In this document: piece after piece, positions 45,703 to 56,784 of the stretch | How positions within the stretch are numbered: position 1 is the stretch's first letter | Layout: each line of letters opens with the position of its first letter | Source: Neolecta irregularis DAH-3 | Lineage: Eukaryota > Ascomycota > Neolectomycetes > Neolectales > Neolectaceae | Direction: 5' to 3' | Assembly: GCA_001929475.1 (NCBI GenBank) | Contig: LXFE01000257.1 | Location: 1-64,000 of the forward strand | Length of the DNA stretch: 64,000 nt | Program-made: the position numbers and the translations under genes | The notes under the pieces: generated by a model | What the model saw: the letters and a program-made list of their open reading frames with translations, nothing else | What the model was told of the DNA's origin: nothing | The model's database searches: none

Positions 45703-48700
45703 TTATTTCCTATTTTCTACCACTCGTTGAAGAGTTGCCATATTTACAGGTTTTGTAAGAAAATCATCGACGCCAGCCGCAAACGCTCTATCACGATCTT
45801 CATTTGCAGCAAGACCAGTTAATGCGATTATCTTTGATCGTTTACCATTTTTACGTTGTGATTCTATTTTTCTAATTTCGGCAGTGGCTTGAAAGCCGTC
45901 CATTACAGGCATTTGGATGTCCATGAGAATAAAATCGAAGCCTAACGGTTCTGTTATGAATGCATGGACGGCTTCTAGGCCGTTGATAGCTTGGACAAAA
46001 GGATATTTCCCCTTACGCATTAAAGTTATTAAAATCTAAAGTTAATAAATCAAGTATTTGGGGTCGAACCATGGCGTTGATGCTGTTATCTTCTGCAAAT
46101 AAAATGTATGGCTTTTTGATTGAACCAAGGGATTCGCTTGATGAACGTGGCAAGTAGGATAATTCAGTAGAGCTGGAAGAAGTAGTAAATGGAGATTCAT
46201 TTGTATATGATGAATTGGTGGGGCTAAAAACAGTTGACGGAGCAGGAGCCAGGAGATTTGAAGTAAGATGATCGACAACCGTAGCTGGTTCGGCAGAAGA
46301 TAATAAACTATTGATCCCATTGGGTGATGTTTTTTGTCGCTTGCCGCCGATGAATGGAGCTGGTTCAGATGGCGATGAGGTACTTTCTGAAGCAACCATT
46401 CCTAATCCTTGGAGATACACCATTGACGTCTCTAACGATCCGCGACGACCACCGATTACAGGAGAAAATCGAACAGTACCATTTGCGACATTTACATTTG
46501 GATAGGAACCATTGCGACTTCGTGCAGCGATGTTATGTTCTTGATTTAAAAGGCAAAACATTATAGCTTTTGCCAATTTTGATGGTCCGCACGGTTTTGA
46601 TACAAAATCTATAACACGACCGAGATCAGCTTGATTGGCCATATTTTCATATCGGGCAACATTCGAGCATAAAACAATCATTGGTCGTGCGACTGTTTTT
46701 CCAGTTTTTGTGGATTCAAGGTATTCGTATAAATAGTGTGGGGAATCGTCGGTTATTATCAAATCAGCGGCTTCGACGTCGTGAACGATGTTTACTCCAA
46801 CCCAGTGAATCAGGTATCTCCGCATAGAGTCTGCAAGTTTCAGAGAGGCTTCGGATTGATCATCTGATGGAGCAATATGTGCGGTAAAAGAAGGTACACT
46901 GCTATTCAGCAAGGAGAGAATATCGATGGTAGGGTTCTCAAAGGACGATTCATTGAGTGACAATCCGTCCATATTGACGGAGGATTTTACAGGTAACAAG
47001 ACAGTCGCTTGGGTTCCATCACCAAGTTCACTCTGAATATCAATCTCCCCGTCTAGAGATTCGACTAATTGCTTCACAATTGAAAGACCGAGACCAGCTC
47101 CGACTTGGAGTGGGTTTTCTTGCATAAAGGGTGCGAAGAGATTTGTTTTGAGAAAACTGCTGGCTATACCTTTACCAGAATCGGATATGACCAACTTGAG
47201 AATCCCCTCGTTACTTTGCTCAGATGCAGTTTGTTTGTTTAGGCTCATGAAAACTCGAACGAATCCTCTGTTGGTGTACTTTAGGGCATTACCCACAAGG
47301 TTCATTATTATTCGTCGAAAGGCGCCTTGTTGGATTGGAAAGACGTATCCATTTGGACGATAATCGACATCAATTATAACCGTGAGAGGTTCCCTTTTGT
47401 TTTCGCTCATACTGAGTACGTCGGATAATCCTTGCATACCCTTGAATTCATAACCAGCATAACAACTCTCGGCGACTTGTTCAACTATTTCCACTAGATC
47501 TACTGCATTCTCTCGAATGGCTAAAACAGAGGCATCGTCTGAATGGGGTTTCATATTGGCGAGATGTCTGAGCTTACTGAAATCAAGAACATGATTGATG
47601 ACGTCTAGAAGAGTCCTTCCACATTTATCAATTGTATCAACGAAACCAGTTTGAAGCAAATTCATTTTGGTATCAGAGAGAAATTCTGCGCTGGCCAGGA
47701 TTCCATGTAGAGGGGATCGAAGTTCGTGGCTGATATTTGAGATGAATGCAGCCTTGGCACGATCTGCGACGATGACTCTGCGTTTGACGACTTCTGAGAT
47801 GATTTGGTCGCTAAAAGCCTCGAGATAACCCTGTTCTTGATCGCCAAATGTAGAACATGTAGAACATGACCAAGCACAGCAAATAGCGAATGGTTGGTGT
47901 CGGTGATCATATATGGGAACCAATAAAACAGACTGCGTGCTCTCTGGAACTAGACCATTCAGTTCTGGAGGAAGACCATCGTCGAACACATGACCGCTGG
48001 GATAGAGTCGGAGAAGGGAGGCAGCGATAGAACAGTACCAGGCGCCATGTGATGCGTGGTCTAGATCAGAGGCTGAAGAAGCAAGGAGCGGAAGAGGAAC
48101 AAGGTTGTCTACAGAGCTGGTTGAGAGTTGTCCATTGGTGGAATTTTCTCCGCTAGGAGAAGATGGCGATGAGAATGGGCAGTCTACGGATTCGATATCG
48201 ACAAAGGAAACACCGTCTATTTCGAGGGTATTGCGAATAAGGTCTGATGCGGACTGGAAGAGGTTGCGGAGGTCGACTTCGTCATAGTCGCAATCGCAGT
48301 CTGAGACGCTTGCTCGCTTGTTCCTGACGGTGCTATTGAAGAAGCCACGGGTGAATTCTGAGATAGAGTTTTGCATCTGAGACTTTACAGAGAGACGGCG
48401 CCTGTCTCTGCGGAGTTCTATCTCGCACATGATGCAGTGGGCGAGGTCTCTGAGGCCCTGCTCGGCGGAGGGGGGGGTATCGCGGGGCCGGGTATCGAGG
48501 GCCTATGTTTGAGAGGGGATCTAGAAGTGGCATACGCAGATTGTGCCGATGTTGTGGCCATCTCGAGTGCGCAGTGGCACGCCACAGTAGAATTTGATGT
48601 AGGTCGGTCCTGTGACAAAGGGATTGTTGTTGAATCGCCAGTCTTGGGAGAGATCGCGAACGGCAAACATGCGGTCTGATTGACGAAGAATTGTGTGTGA

Positions 48701-49158
48701 GCAGATGGCGAGCGGACGGGGCAGCGCAAGGCCGATGAGATTTAACGGGCCGCTTTCCTCGACGACGTGTACAAAGGCGTCGTCGATAAAGGTGACCTGG
48801 TGGTTAATGCAAGGAGACAGCACGCACGTACCAGGACGCTGGCGGGTCAGCAACGCCCTAGCAGGACAACATACGTCTGGGCGCCAGTGATAATGGAGGC
48901 GAGCCGGGAGAAGCGCTGCAAGTCGAGGGCAGGTACTACGGGCGGCGAACGGGCCAAGTGGCCGAGCAGGTCGTAGCGGTACAGCGCCTTGAGCCGCGCG
49001 GCGTCGCTGGGCCCATACGGCGACTGGAAATTCACAGCATCGCCGAGTGCGGGGGGTGGCCGTGTGCCCGGATGGTCAATGTCGCCTGCCGCATAGCGCG
49101 CAAGAAAGATGTCGGCGGCAGCATCTGTGAGATTATCTTCAGCAACAGCAGACTGCAT
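45703..49158 (-). CDS. Hybrid histidine kinase with N-terminal GAF domain
   Basis: Five exons, 1105 aa from ATG 49158. The N-terminal GAF domain (residues about 60-210) contains VTFIDDAFVH, CSHTIL, FYCGVPLRTRDG and a GTICALDT strand. HisKA has FISNISHELRSPLHGIL (phospho-accepting His near residue 440). The HATPase has NLVGNALKYTNRG, DSGKGI and GAGLGLSIVKQLV. A Ser-rich spacer and a receiver-like region without its Asp come next, then a typical receiver with FAEDNSIN, FILMDIQMPVMDG and FLTKPV. It is thus a cytosolic phosphorelay sensor feeding a histidine phosphotransfer protein. Introns are 36, 35, 33 and 34 nt; the first two flank a 7-nt exon (48832-48838). The stimulus is unknown. Confidence 0.9.
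48797..48874 (-). other. Two adjacent short introns flanking a microexon
   Basis: Introns of 35 nt and 36 nt around the 7-nt exon of the histidine kinase gene. Their donors are GTACGT and GTATGT, among the best in the window. Confidence 0.65.
48832..48838 (-). other. 7-nt microexon CGTCCTG in the histidine kinase gene
   Basis: The introns at 48839-48874 (GTATGT ... GCTGACCCGCCAG) and 48797-48831 (GTACGT ... ATTAACCACCAG) both have strong ends and branch-like motifs. Together they leave 7 nt that restore frame, giving TGAQTVLVTFIDD in the GAF domain. A single 78-nt intron from the first donor is out of frame. Confidence 0.7.
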
Positions 49159-49332
49159 CGCACTGGGTCGCAGTGGCACGAATCTGGGGCTGAGGCTGGT
49201 TATCTGGTCGCGGCCAGGTTCGCCAGGGCGTTTGGTGGCGATCCCCAAGCATTGGCGCGCGCCATCCAGTGTTCATTCAGCCTTCGCCGTCCATATTCCT
49301 CGCTGCCGCCCGCTTCCCCTGTGGGTGCCCGC

Positions 49333-50866
49333 ATGGACCTGTACATCCGCGGCGCTGCCATTCTGCGCCTGCTCGCCGCCAAGAACGGCTCCCTCAAAGC
49401 CCTTGCCACCTCGTCTCCCAACTCAAAGCGCATGTATGCTCTCCTGTGCCAATCCCTTAAATGTATATATCGGTTTAATAGTCTTGTTCTCATCATCTGG
49501 AGACCAGGATGTCCTCAAGCAGGTCATCTGCTCATCCCGACTGCTCGAACAGGAACAAAGGGTTGCTCTTCATATCCCAGTCGCTGACGCCTCGTAGCTT
49601 TCCCTTGAAATCGCTCTTCTCCTCGTCCACGACCTTCTTCTCTGCAAGAACGGCATTGCAGCAGGCAAGGGGCCCTTCAAAGACGCAGTCCTCCGTCACA
49701 AAACACGTCTAAAGGCAGAATTCGCAAGAGCAAAGATTCGCTCCCGTACAGTCGAAAGCAAGGATTTGGAGAGAAAAAATCACAGTATCTCCCAGGCAGA
49801 CATCTCCCCACTGACCTGCAGAAGTCCTGCCAAGGTGGGTTCGAATAAATACCCTCAAAACAACCTTGCACTCTGCTCTCGAAACCTGCCGAAATGACTA
49901 TACAGAGGTCGAGAATTGGTCCCAGCTCTCTCCTTCGTCATTCTGTATCGATGCCCTCATCCCGAATTTGCTTGCTTTTCATTCTTCCTGCAACCTGATC
50001 ACCCACAACCTATACACGGTAGGTCACATCATCCTTCAAGACAAAGCTTCTTGCTTCCCGGTACACATTCTCAAGTATATCATTGCATATGACTGCTTCT
50101 GACATTTAGTCCACCCTTGGGGGCCTGTGTGATAGATGCTTGCGCTGCCCCAGGAAACAAGACCTCTTACCTGGCAGCCTGTGTCGGAAAGCAAGGTCGA
50201 GTTTATGCATTCGAACGAGACAATCAAAGGGTCCAGACCTTGTCTACTATGATGGAAAAGAGTGGTGCTGACTGTATGTATGATCAACACTCTTCGATAT
50301 TGACATCAGGCGTACATATTCAACATTTAAACTTTCTCAAATCCAACCCTTGCAATTTCGCTAATGTCACGCATATGTTGCTCGATCCGTCGTGCTCCGG
50401 AAGCGGTATAGTCAATCGATTGGATTATCTTGTAGAATCTCAACAACAAATTGATCAAGACCGGTTGGCAAAACTGGCCGAATTTCAAGTCCAAATCATC
50501 CTTCATGCTATGAAATTTCCATCCGCAAAGAAAATATCTTATAGTACATGCTCTATACATCCACAAGAGAATGAGCACGTCGTGATGAGAGTCCTCGACA
50601 AAATCCAAGATTGGACCCTTGCTAATCAACAAGACGTCCTCCCAAGTTGGGAAACACGCGGTATCGCTGAAGAATGCGGTGGTGATAAAGGTTTACTTCT
50701 TCATTTTGGAATTCCTCTTATGATAGATCTCGCCCACAGCCTTGTGAGGTGTAATCCTGGGGCTGATGGTACTATTGGATTCTTTGCCGCGCTTTTCGTC
50801 CGAAAGTCCTCAAATAAACGCACACTACAAGATCCTCCTACTTCCAAAAAGAAGAAACGCAAGTAA
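49333..50866 (+). CDS. RCM1: 25S rRNA cytosine-5 methyltransferase RCM1 (NSUN5)
   Basis: Six exons, 449 aa. It starts MDLYIRGAAILRLLAAKNGSLK, the N-terminal helices typical of NSUN5. The RNA-binding part has KGPFKDAVLRHKTRLKAEFARAKIR and PRWVRINTLK. The Rossmann methyltransferase core shows DACAAPGNKTS (SAM site), LLDPSCSGSG with the catalytic-site Cys, and YSTCS with the second Cys. The tail is Lys-rich (nucleolar-type). It methylates cytosine in the large-subunit rRNA, a mark linked to ribosome function and stress responses. Introns are 35-40 nt. It is divergent from the histidine kinase (174 bp apart). Confidence 0.95.
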
Positions 50867-50963
50867 ATTAGAAAAGATTAGTAAAAGGCCCATTGTAATT
50901 CCAACCATGAACAATATATCATCACCAAAAGCCATCCCTATCCAAGAAAAGTGCCCGCTTTGC

Positions 50964-51337
50964 TCAACCACCTTGCAATTCTAGTTGTATCAAATTCCTT
51001 TGTGCCACAGATCTCCGACAAACCGGGCATGATTTCGATGTCTTCAGAGCGCTCTGGATACAATATCCACAGTATAAATGACCTGCGAATGTAAACTACT
51101 GGTCCTCCCAAATCGCATACCGCAAGTCGTTACAACGGCATCTGTAGGACCTTCTAGACATATCACGCATTGATGGGCAGCCATATTCTTCATTGAAGTA
51201 GGTTTCGGTGTTAATTGGGGTCCAGCTTCTGCCAGACCATCTTCGATAGTGAGATCAACAACTCTAGGTCCTTTCGAAGATGGTCTTCTCCGAGGATATG
51301 GAACTGGGCGATTTTTCGCGGATTCGCCAGCTGGCAT
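50964..51337 (-). CDS. Small RING-finger protein, SLX8/RNF4-like
   Basis: Two exons with a 38-nt intron, 111 aa from ATG 51337. A SUMO-interaction-like motif VVDLTIEDG lies at residue about 27. The RING domain at the C-terminus is CVICLEGPTDAVVTTCGHLYCGYCI followed by KSCPVCRR, a C3HC4 pattern with the end ILV-rich strand LIQLEL. This arrangement fits SUMO-targeted ubiquitin ligases such as SLX8, which act on SUMOylated proteins at stalled forks. The protein is shorter than S. pombe Slx8, so a missing upstream exon is possible. Identity beyond RING plus possible SIM is inference. Confidence 0.72.
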
Positions 51338-51437
51338 GAGGATATCAATGTAGTTGAGGCAGGCGATCGGGATAAACCGGAACCATGCTATTTTTGAGGT
51401 TTAATAGAGTCCTTATTCCGGAAGTATAAAACAGCAT

Positions 51438-52663
51438 ATGCCGCCGTTCCACATTTCGATTGTGAATTGTCGGTCGGATCTTGGAAAACACCTCCGCGAA
51501 GGAGCTGTGGATCCGGAGGATCGATTATGCTATGCTTGTAATCACGAATTACCTTTATCTTACATTTCCTTGATCGACATTTATCTCAAGAGTTGTACTG
51601 TCCATGAACCAGCTGGAAATTCAATTCGACTTCCGACACCTCAGAGTCCATTGGTACAAGACTTTATTTCGCAAAATGCGCCTTCGTTGTCTACAGTACT
51701 ATCCACTACACACCTTAAAGACTCTCTGACCGTCGGAATCGATAAATGCGATCGAAAAGGAGAGATAGTTTCGATACCATCACATGTTCAATGTTCTTTT
51801 ACCACAGAACAAGACTCTTCAACAAATACGAATTTGATAGATGTACCTTTTAGCATCAGATACCTCACTTTCCATGACCGACCAACAGATAACCACAAAT
51901 ACATTAAAGTCACTATCGATCATCATGGATTTTCAGAGTCAGGTTACGTTAGAATTAAACCTACCGCAACGGATTTCTATTCATTTGGCGTATTCGACTT
52001 GTCTAGTATAAATTTCGGAACAGTCCTTCCAAATGAAAATAAAATCCCAGTCAACAAGTACGATCGATATTGTATCAGCAAAGCCCTTGGAACTACCATC
52101 ACTTTTGATTCTCTCGCTATTTCACCGATCCGAGCGTGTCCTTTAAATCCTTCCAAATACCAATATGTTGTTATTAAATATGGTGTATTCCCCGATTTAC
52201 CCTCTGCGCCGGGGAAATGCGGTCTTGTCCTTGATTTAATGAGCAATTTTCCTTCATATCCTCTTCGGGTATTTACAAGTCGGACCGGAACGTTATGGCG
52301 TTATCTCGGTATATACACACCCCTTTCTGGTATACGTCTAGTGTTGATTGAATAGGAGACTATCTGTTTAATATATATGGAGAACTCGATCCTTGTACGT
52401 CTTGGGAAATTTTACCTGAAGTGGAACGCGAGCATTGGATTAAATTCTTTATATCGGGAAATAGAAAACTTAAATTAAGTCGTTTGATCGAGATGGGATT
52501 CACGAGAAGAGAATCTCTTTCCTGTACCCCGGAAGTTGTAAGGACAGCTTTTGTAGAAGGTCGTTTAAGACTACGGTTGGTTTTGGTGAAATTTGTCATT
52601 TACGATCAAGAGTTTACGGAACGGATGGATCGTTTTGTTGTTACGCTAAGAGATGCTACATGA
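51438..52663 (+). CDS. Unknown protein with possible zinc-finger N-terminus and DUF6697-like C-terminus
   Basis: Two exons (intron 47 nt), 392 aa. Near the N-terminus is a CYACNHELPLSY ... KSC arrangement that could bind zinc. The middle (residues 60-190) has no recognised domain. The C-terminal 130 residues contain LWRYLGDYLFNIYGELDP, EILPEVEREHWIKFF and SRLIEMGFTRRESL, resembling the fungal DUF6697 domain of unknown function as far as I remember it. I have no direct evidence of function. The start at 51438 is 100 bp from the RING gene's start, so both genes share a short promoter. Confidence 0.55.
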
Positions 52664-53109
52664 ATATTCTTTTATCTGCCACGGAATCTTGGAGATAATT
52701 TAGCGGATCATTGGAAGTTGAGAATGTAACGGCATTTTACTTATCTTTAGCATATTAAAGCATATATATCAAGCAGACTTGGTTTTATCATGTAGCATCA
52801 CTAGATAACTATGCTTATACAGCACTTGCTAGCTTATATGATGCGAGAGTAACAAACGTTTGGGGACACTTGATAGCCTAAGTGAACCAGTCTTTGTTCA
52901 GGGAGTGCAATACAAGATGAACGTAGTGGTACAAAAGTTACATAGTTGTAGAAATCTCCAAGCTGGGATTCTGTCTGCCTTTTGATGATGCCGAGAAAAG
53001 AAACGGGGGTGGGTTATATTCCTCTATCTGGAAAGTGGAAAAGTATTATATGACAGAACAGGCTTTCCTCCACGTCGGCAGGGAGTTAAAATAAGAAACA
53101 GGAAATCAT
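52664..53109. other. 445-bp convergent intergenic region, no gene
   Basis: This is AT-rich 3' flank between the DUF-like gene and an orphan ORF. I see no repeat or structured RNA signature. Confidence 0.6.
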
Positions 53110-53499
53110 CTACCCCCGAAAGCTACCTAGTAACTCCTCAGGCCCACGCATACTCCTAATGGTCGAGGATACTCCAGGGTAAACGACTGCCATAGGACGA
53201 GGCTCTCCTTTTTCCGATTTGGTGATTAATTCAGGGACTGTAAGGAGCATGGATCCTGTAATTTGTGCGATAAACTTTGGTTGAATGTCCCAGGTTGCAG
53301 TTCGATAATGCTGTGGGATGGTGACAGTGGCAACCCCGTGGATCGCATTACTGTGAGTAACGTTGTGCCCGACAAAATAGAACACATGATAGTTTTGTAA
53401 TGAAAACATTTGCTTAGTACCCAAAGTAACACGATACCCCATATCCGGATAATGAAACAATACGGCACAGTGAAAAGACAGTTGTGAAAGTGATAACAT
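53110..53499 (-). CDS. Orphan protein, 129 aa
   Basis: Intronless ORF starting at a true ATG. It contains a hydrophobic N-terminal part (LSQLSFHCAVLFHYPDMG) and a run of beta-rich segments: YHVFYFVGHNV, AIHGVATVTIP, FIAQITGSMLLTV. It ends in a charged, Gly/Ser-rich tail. I do not recognise the family. The length, the ATG and the spacing with its divergent neighbour make it a plausible gene. Composition resembles neighbouring coding sequence. Confidence 0.5.
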   Translation of the reverse strand: MLSLSQLSFHCAVLFHYPDMGYRVTLGTKQMFSLQNYHVFYFVGHNVTHSNAIHGVATVTIPQHYRTATWDIQPKFIAQITGSMLLTVPELITKSEKGEPRPMAVVYPGVSSTIRSMRGPEELLGSFRG

Positions 53500-53729
53500 A
53501 TTCTCAAATGCGAACTGGTAGACGATTGCTTGGCACAGATTTTTTTTCGCGCAGGAAGTTTGAAAAGCTGTTAATCGAGTCCGTCAAATTTAAGTGACTG
53601 ACAAAAAGTGAAAAAGGTCAATCAATTGCTTGACGAAAATCGTAAAGTTGGTGTATGATGTAGAATTTTGGCTTTGACCACTAAATGAGAATATATCCGC
53701 ATCGCTTGGACAACGATCCTTGAGAACTA

Positions 53730-54182
53730 ATGAACGACGAAATCAACAAACTCGATGCATCGCTGAAAGGCTTAATTTTACAAATTGCGCAGATTTACCG
53801 GGCACGAGACAAATCTGAAAAGATGTAAAACATGGGATACTATTACTATTTACTCTCCTAGAAATGTTCCCACGTCCGCGTTTGGTCTGCCCGACACATT
53901 ACAAAAGGAATTGGAAAATAGGCTGGGAGAGTTTCACCAGGCGTGTGATGATATTGAGATACGATTGGTATGAATTGAAGTAGCCTCAAGAGGCTGATTA
54001 TTCAGAAGAGAGCAAGAGATACTATCTTGAATGAGATGAATGGTCCTGCAAGTCATTCAACACCGGTTGCAGTAAATGAAACGCCTGGAAAGAATGTGTT
54101 GGATTCCGGCGCAGCTGATAGTGATGTGAAAATGGAAGATTTGTTTGGAGATGAGACTTTGCAATTCGAGACGGGCGACTAG
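53730..54182 (+). CDS. Small coiled-coil protein, possible Mediator subunit
   Basis: Three exons (introns 37 and 38 nt), 125 aa. The N-terminal helix is MNDEINKLDASLKGLILQI, then the Pro-containing FGLPDTLQKELENRLGEF and a second amphipathic helix through ACDDIEIRLKRARD. The C-terminus is acidic with DLFGDETLQFETGD. This two-helix architecture plus acidic DLFGD-type tail is reminiscent of small fungal Mediator tail subunits (Med2/Med29 kind), but without a search I cannot decide. It is divergent from the orphan ORF (230 bp) and convergent with the PP2C gene (150 bp). Confidence 0.55.
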
Positions 54183-54330
54183 TGTTCGCATTGCCAAGTA
54201 CACAAATAATTTAAACAAGATTCCTGCATCACCCATTTCCAATATAAAAGCATGCGGAAAAGACAAATGTAAGAGAATGAAGACGCTTCTGTACAATATG
54301 ACAACATATGTATTTACCGTCCCAACCAAC

Positions 54331-55510
54331 CTAGGAGATAGCAGCAGTACTCGATGCTCGAGTCCCGTCATCGACAGGGAGCGGAAGACCAGCTTCACCT
54401 AATGTGCTAGACTCTGCGGGTGCGTGATGGAGACTTGGGTCTGGTTCTTTGTTGAGGTGAATGACCATACAGGTAAGATTATCAGTAGTGAACTGTTCAA
54501 GAGCATAAGCAACGAGCTTCTCGCTTGCGACAACCGGGTCTTTGATATCCCGGATGAGGTCGATTGCTTGTTGATCTGTGCATACATCCCATAACTATAT
54601 ATGAGACAAGACAAAAATGTTAGACTCACCCCATCGCATGCTAGGACGAGAATATTGTCGTCTTGGTCCAAAACGGTTTCGGTGGTAAATGGTCTGCTGG
54701 TGATGAGGTCTTTCATATACGCATCTCCAAGAGCTCGAGTTACAGCCAAGACACCTGCTCGTCAGTAAACGTATTATATAAAAAGCCTCCCATTAACACG
54801 ATTATTGAGAATTAACCCTCCAGACTCCGCGATTCTCTTCATTTCGTTTTCGTCACTTCCTTTATGATCATAACTCAGTCGAGTAGCCTGTCCTCCACGA
54901 CTTTCATCAATTCTAAACTCTTCGATAGCAGATACCTTAACACAGCCCGTGCATCCCCAACATTGGCTGTATATAGCATCCGGGATTTTGAGCCGTCCCG
55001 TTGTTCCCATCTAACAAGAGCAGTGACTGCAGTACATCCACAATGTTTCTGAGGGATGCTCTCCAAAGCCTTGTCTGTATGATTGAATGCGGCATCGAAG
55101 AGATCAGTGATGGATGCCTCAGGGTTCTTCTGGATGAACTCCTTGAAGAGAATATGGAACTTTTGACCACACCAATCCGCAGCTTCTCGGCCAGCATGTC
55201 CATCAAATATGCCAAAGAAACCCTGATCATCCACGCCAGCATAGTCATATTGATATATATGTGTATCCTCCATCGTCCTTCGGCATTTCTTGTTGGTGTC
55301 CTCTGAGACACCAACGCGAAAGGTAGTGGTAGGACCGGGAAAGCTAAGTTTCAATTTTGGCTTCGAAGACCGTCTCGGAGCTGGGGAGTCTTCCCGGGGC
55401 TTTGCGTCGGGTGATGAGCTGAATGGATTCATTCGAGATATTGCTGCAGAAAGAGAAGAACGGCGGCGAGAGAGCGATTTTTGGACATCGGAAGTGGAGG
55501 CTGAAGCCAT
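54331..55510 (-). CDS. PTC1: PP2C-type Ser/Thr phosphatase, PTC1-like
   Basis: Four exons, 357 aa if the middle intron keeps VNG (see findings). It starts with a Ser/Arg-rich 70-residue tail, then [20 protein letters not shown], the metal-binding [20 protein letters not shown] and [15 protein letters not shown]. The next blocks are [20 protein letters not shown] and VLACDGLWDV. The two DG motifs provide the Mg/Mn ligands. Ptc1 dephosphorylates Hog1 and other MAP kinases in yeast and regulates organelle inheritance. The C-terminal 60 residues are a Ser/Pro-rich extension. The second intron (about 54755-54790) has no normal donor at the position that conserves the family motif. Confidence 0.88.
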
Positions 55511-56784
55511 GAATAAGAATTTGAGGTGGAGGCCGGATTCAGGGATTATTATGGTAGGACTCGATAGCTATGATTAACGGCAGGGAATAATATTTGAGAG
55601 TCATATACACAATGATGAATGTTTGAGGAGAAAAGGAAACAATTACGAACAATCAATCATGATATACGGATGATTTCTCAGGTGACAGAATTGGATGCAC
55701 TACTTACTTTGTTGTCGATAACACAAACACCTTGAATTAAGGCGAAATTCTGGGCCAGCCGAATGCAATCAAACCTGGATATAACAAATGTGGCTTGGCA
55801 GCGTTTCGTCATAAGGAGGATTCGTTGTATGGAGATAGCCGAATAGAAAATAAACAAGATCCAAGCAAATCCAAACCGAATGAATCAGAGAGAAAAATAA
55901 CTTGATTCTACCATCTATATCATGATGATGATGTATATGATTTATATGCCATTTTTGACCACATCTACGTAGAGAAAGTCCAACATCATGTCTTCTATTA
56001 CAACATAACATAACCAGATGTTATCCGTTGAATTCACTTCAGAATCTTTTGCTTGGATTCAAAAAGGGCTACTCCTGGGGCCAGGCCGGGGCGGGCCTCA
56101 GGCAGTGTTGCGGATGGGCCGTGCCACTGGCTTGGCGCCGGTGCTGTCTGATCGTGGGGCCTGATTACATCCCCACAAGCCCACTCATTTGTCAAGTATT
56201 ATGGCAAACAAACACTTGCTGCCCTGAATACGCTTGCTCGTCAAAAAGCTGACGTAGCAGTCCAATCAAAGATGGTAAATGGTGAGCAACCGACGGTCAA
56301 GCTTTATGAATTGTTTTCTGTCTTTCCTCTGATCAGCTTTTTTCTGCACGAAATAAGGCTCTTGTCGTTGTTATCCTATAGCAATGGACCTGGCCTCATT
56401 CTTTCAAGATAGCCAGAATGCAATCTCTAATTTTCTCCTCCATTTTGAACAAAAGCAAGCCTGCTTCCCTCTCGAATTTTCACCTGCCCTTGCCCAAAAT
56501 TTAAAGTCAGCTCAAAAGATATACTGAAATTGCAACCCACGCTGTTTCAGGTCTTGCTTACCCTATCATCCCCAACTGTAGCCTTCTATTTCTCTGTAAC
56601 AAAACACATGTTTGCCAATGATGGATACATTAAGAATTCTATACCATATTAGTCAGATAGTCCACCTCCACTCCCTTTCTAATTGAAAAACGCCCCCAGA
56701 GGATACCTAGTGATTTTCCTGGTAGATATGAGTTGATTCCATGATATCCAATCAATGGGAGTAGGCGGCGCCATTATTCTTGTC
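55511..56784. other. 1.3-kb divergent intergenic region with a GC-rich block
   Basis: This lies between the starts of PTC1 and TRS31. A GC-rich patch at about 56075-56160 (GGGGCCAGGCCGGGGCGGGCC) interrupts otherwise AT-rich DNA. A frame from 56160 to 56272 reads VKYYGKQTLAALNTLARQK and could be an exon, but I found no start codon, partners or domain, so I do not call a gene. Confidence 0.45.

Noticed and set aside
48958-49587. 209-codon plus-strand ORF across the histidine kinase start and RCM1
   Set aside because: Antisense shadow of the GC-rich kinase exon and out of frame with RCM1; no domain.
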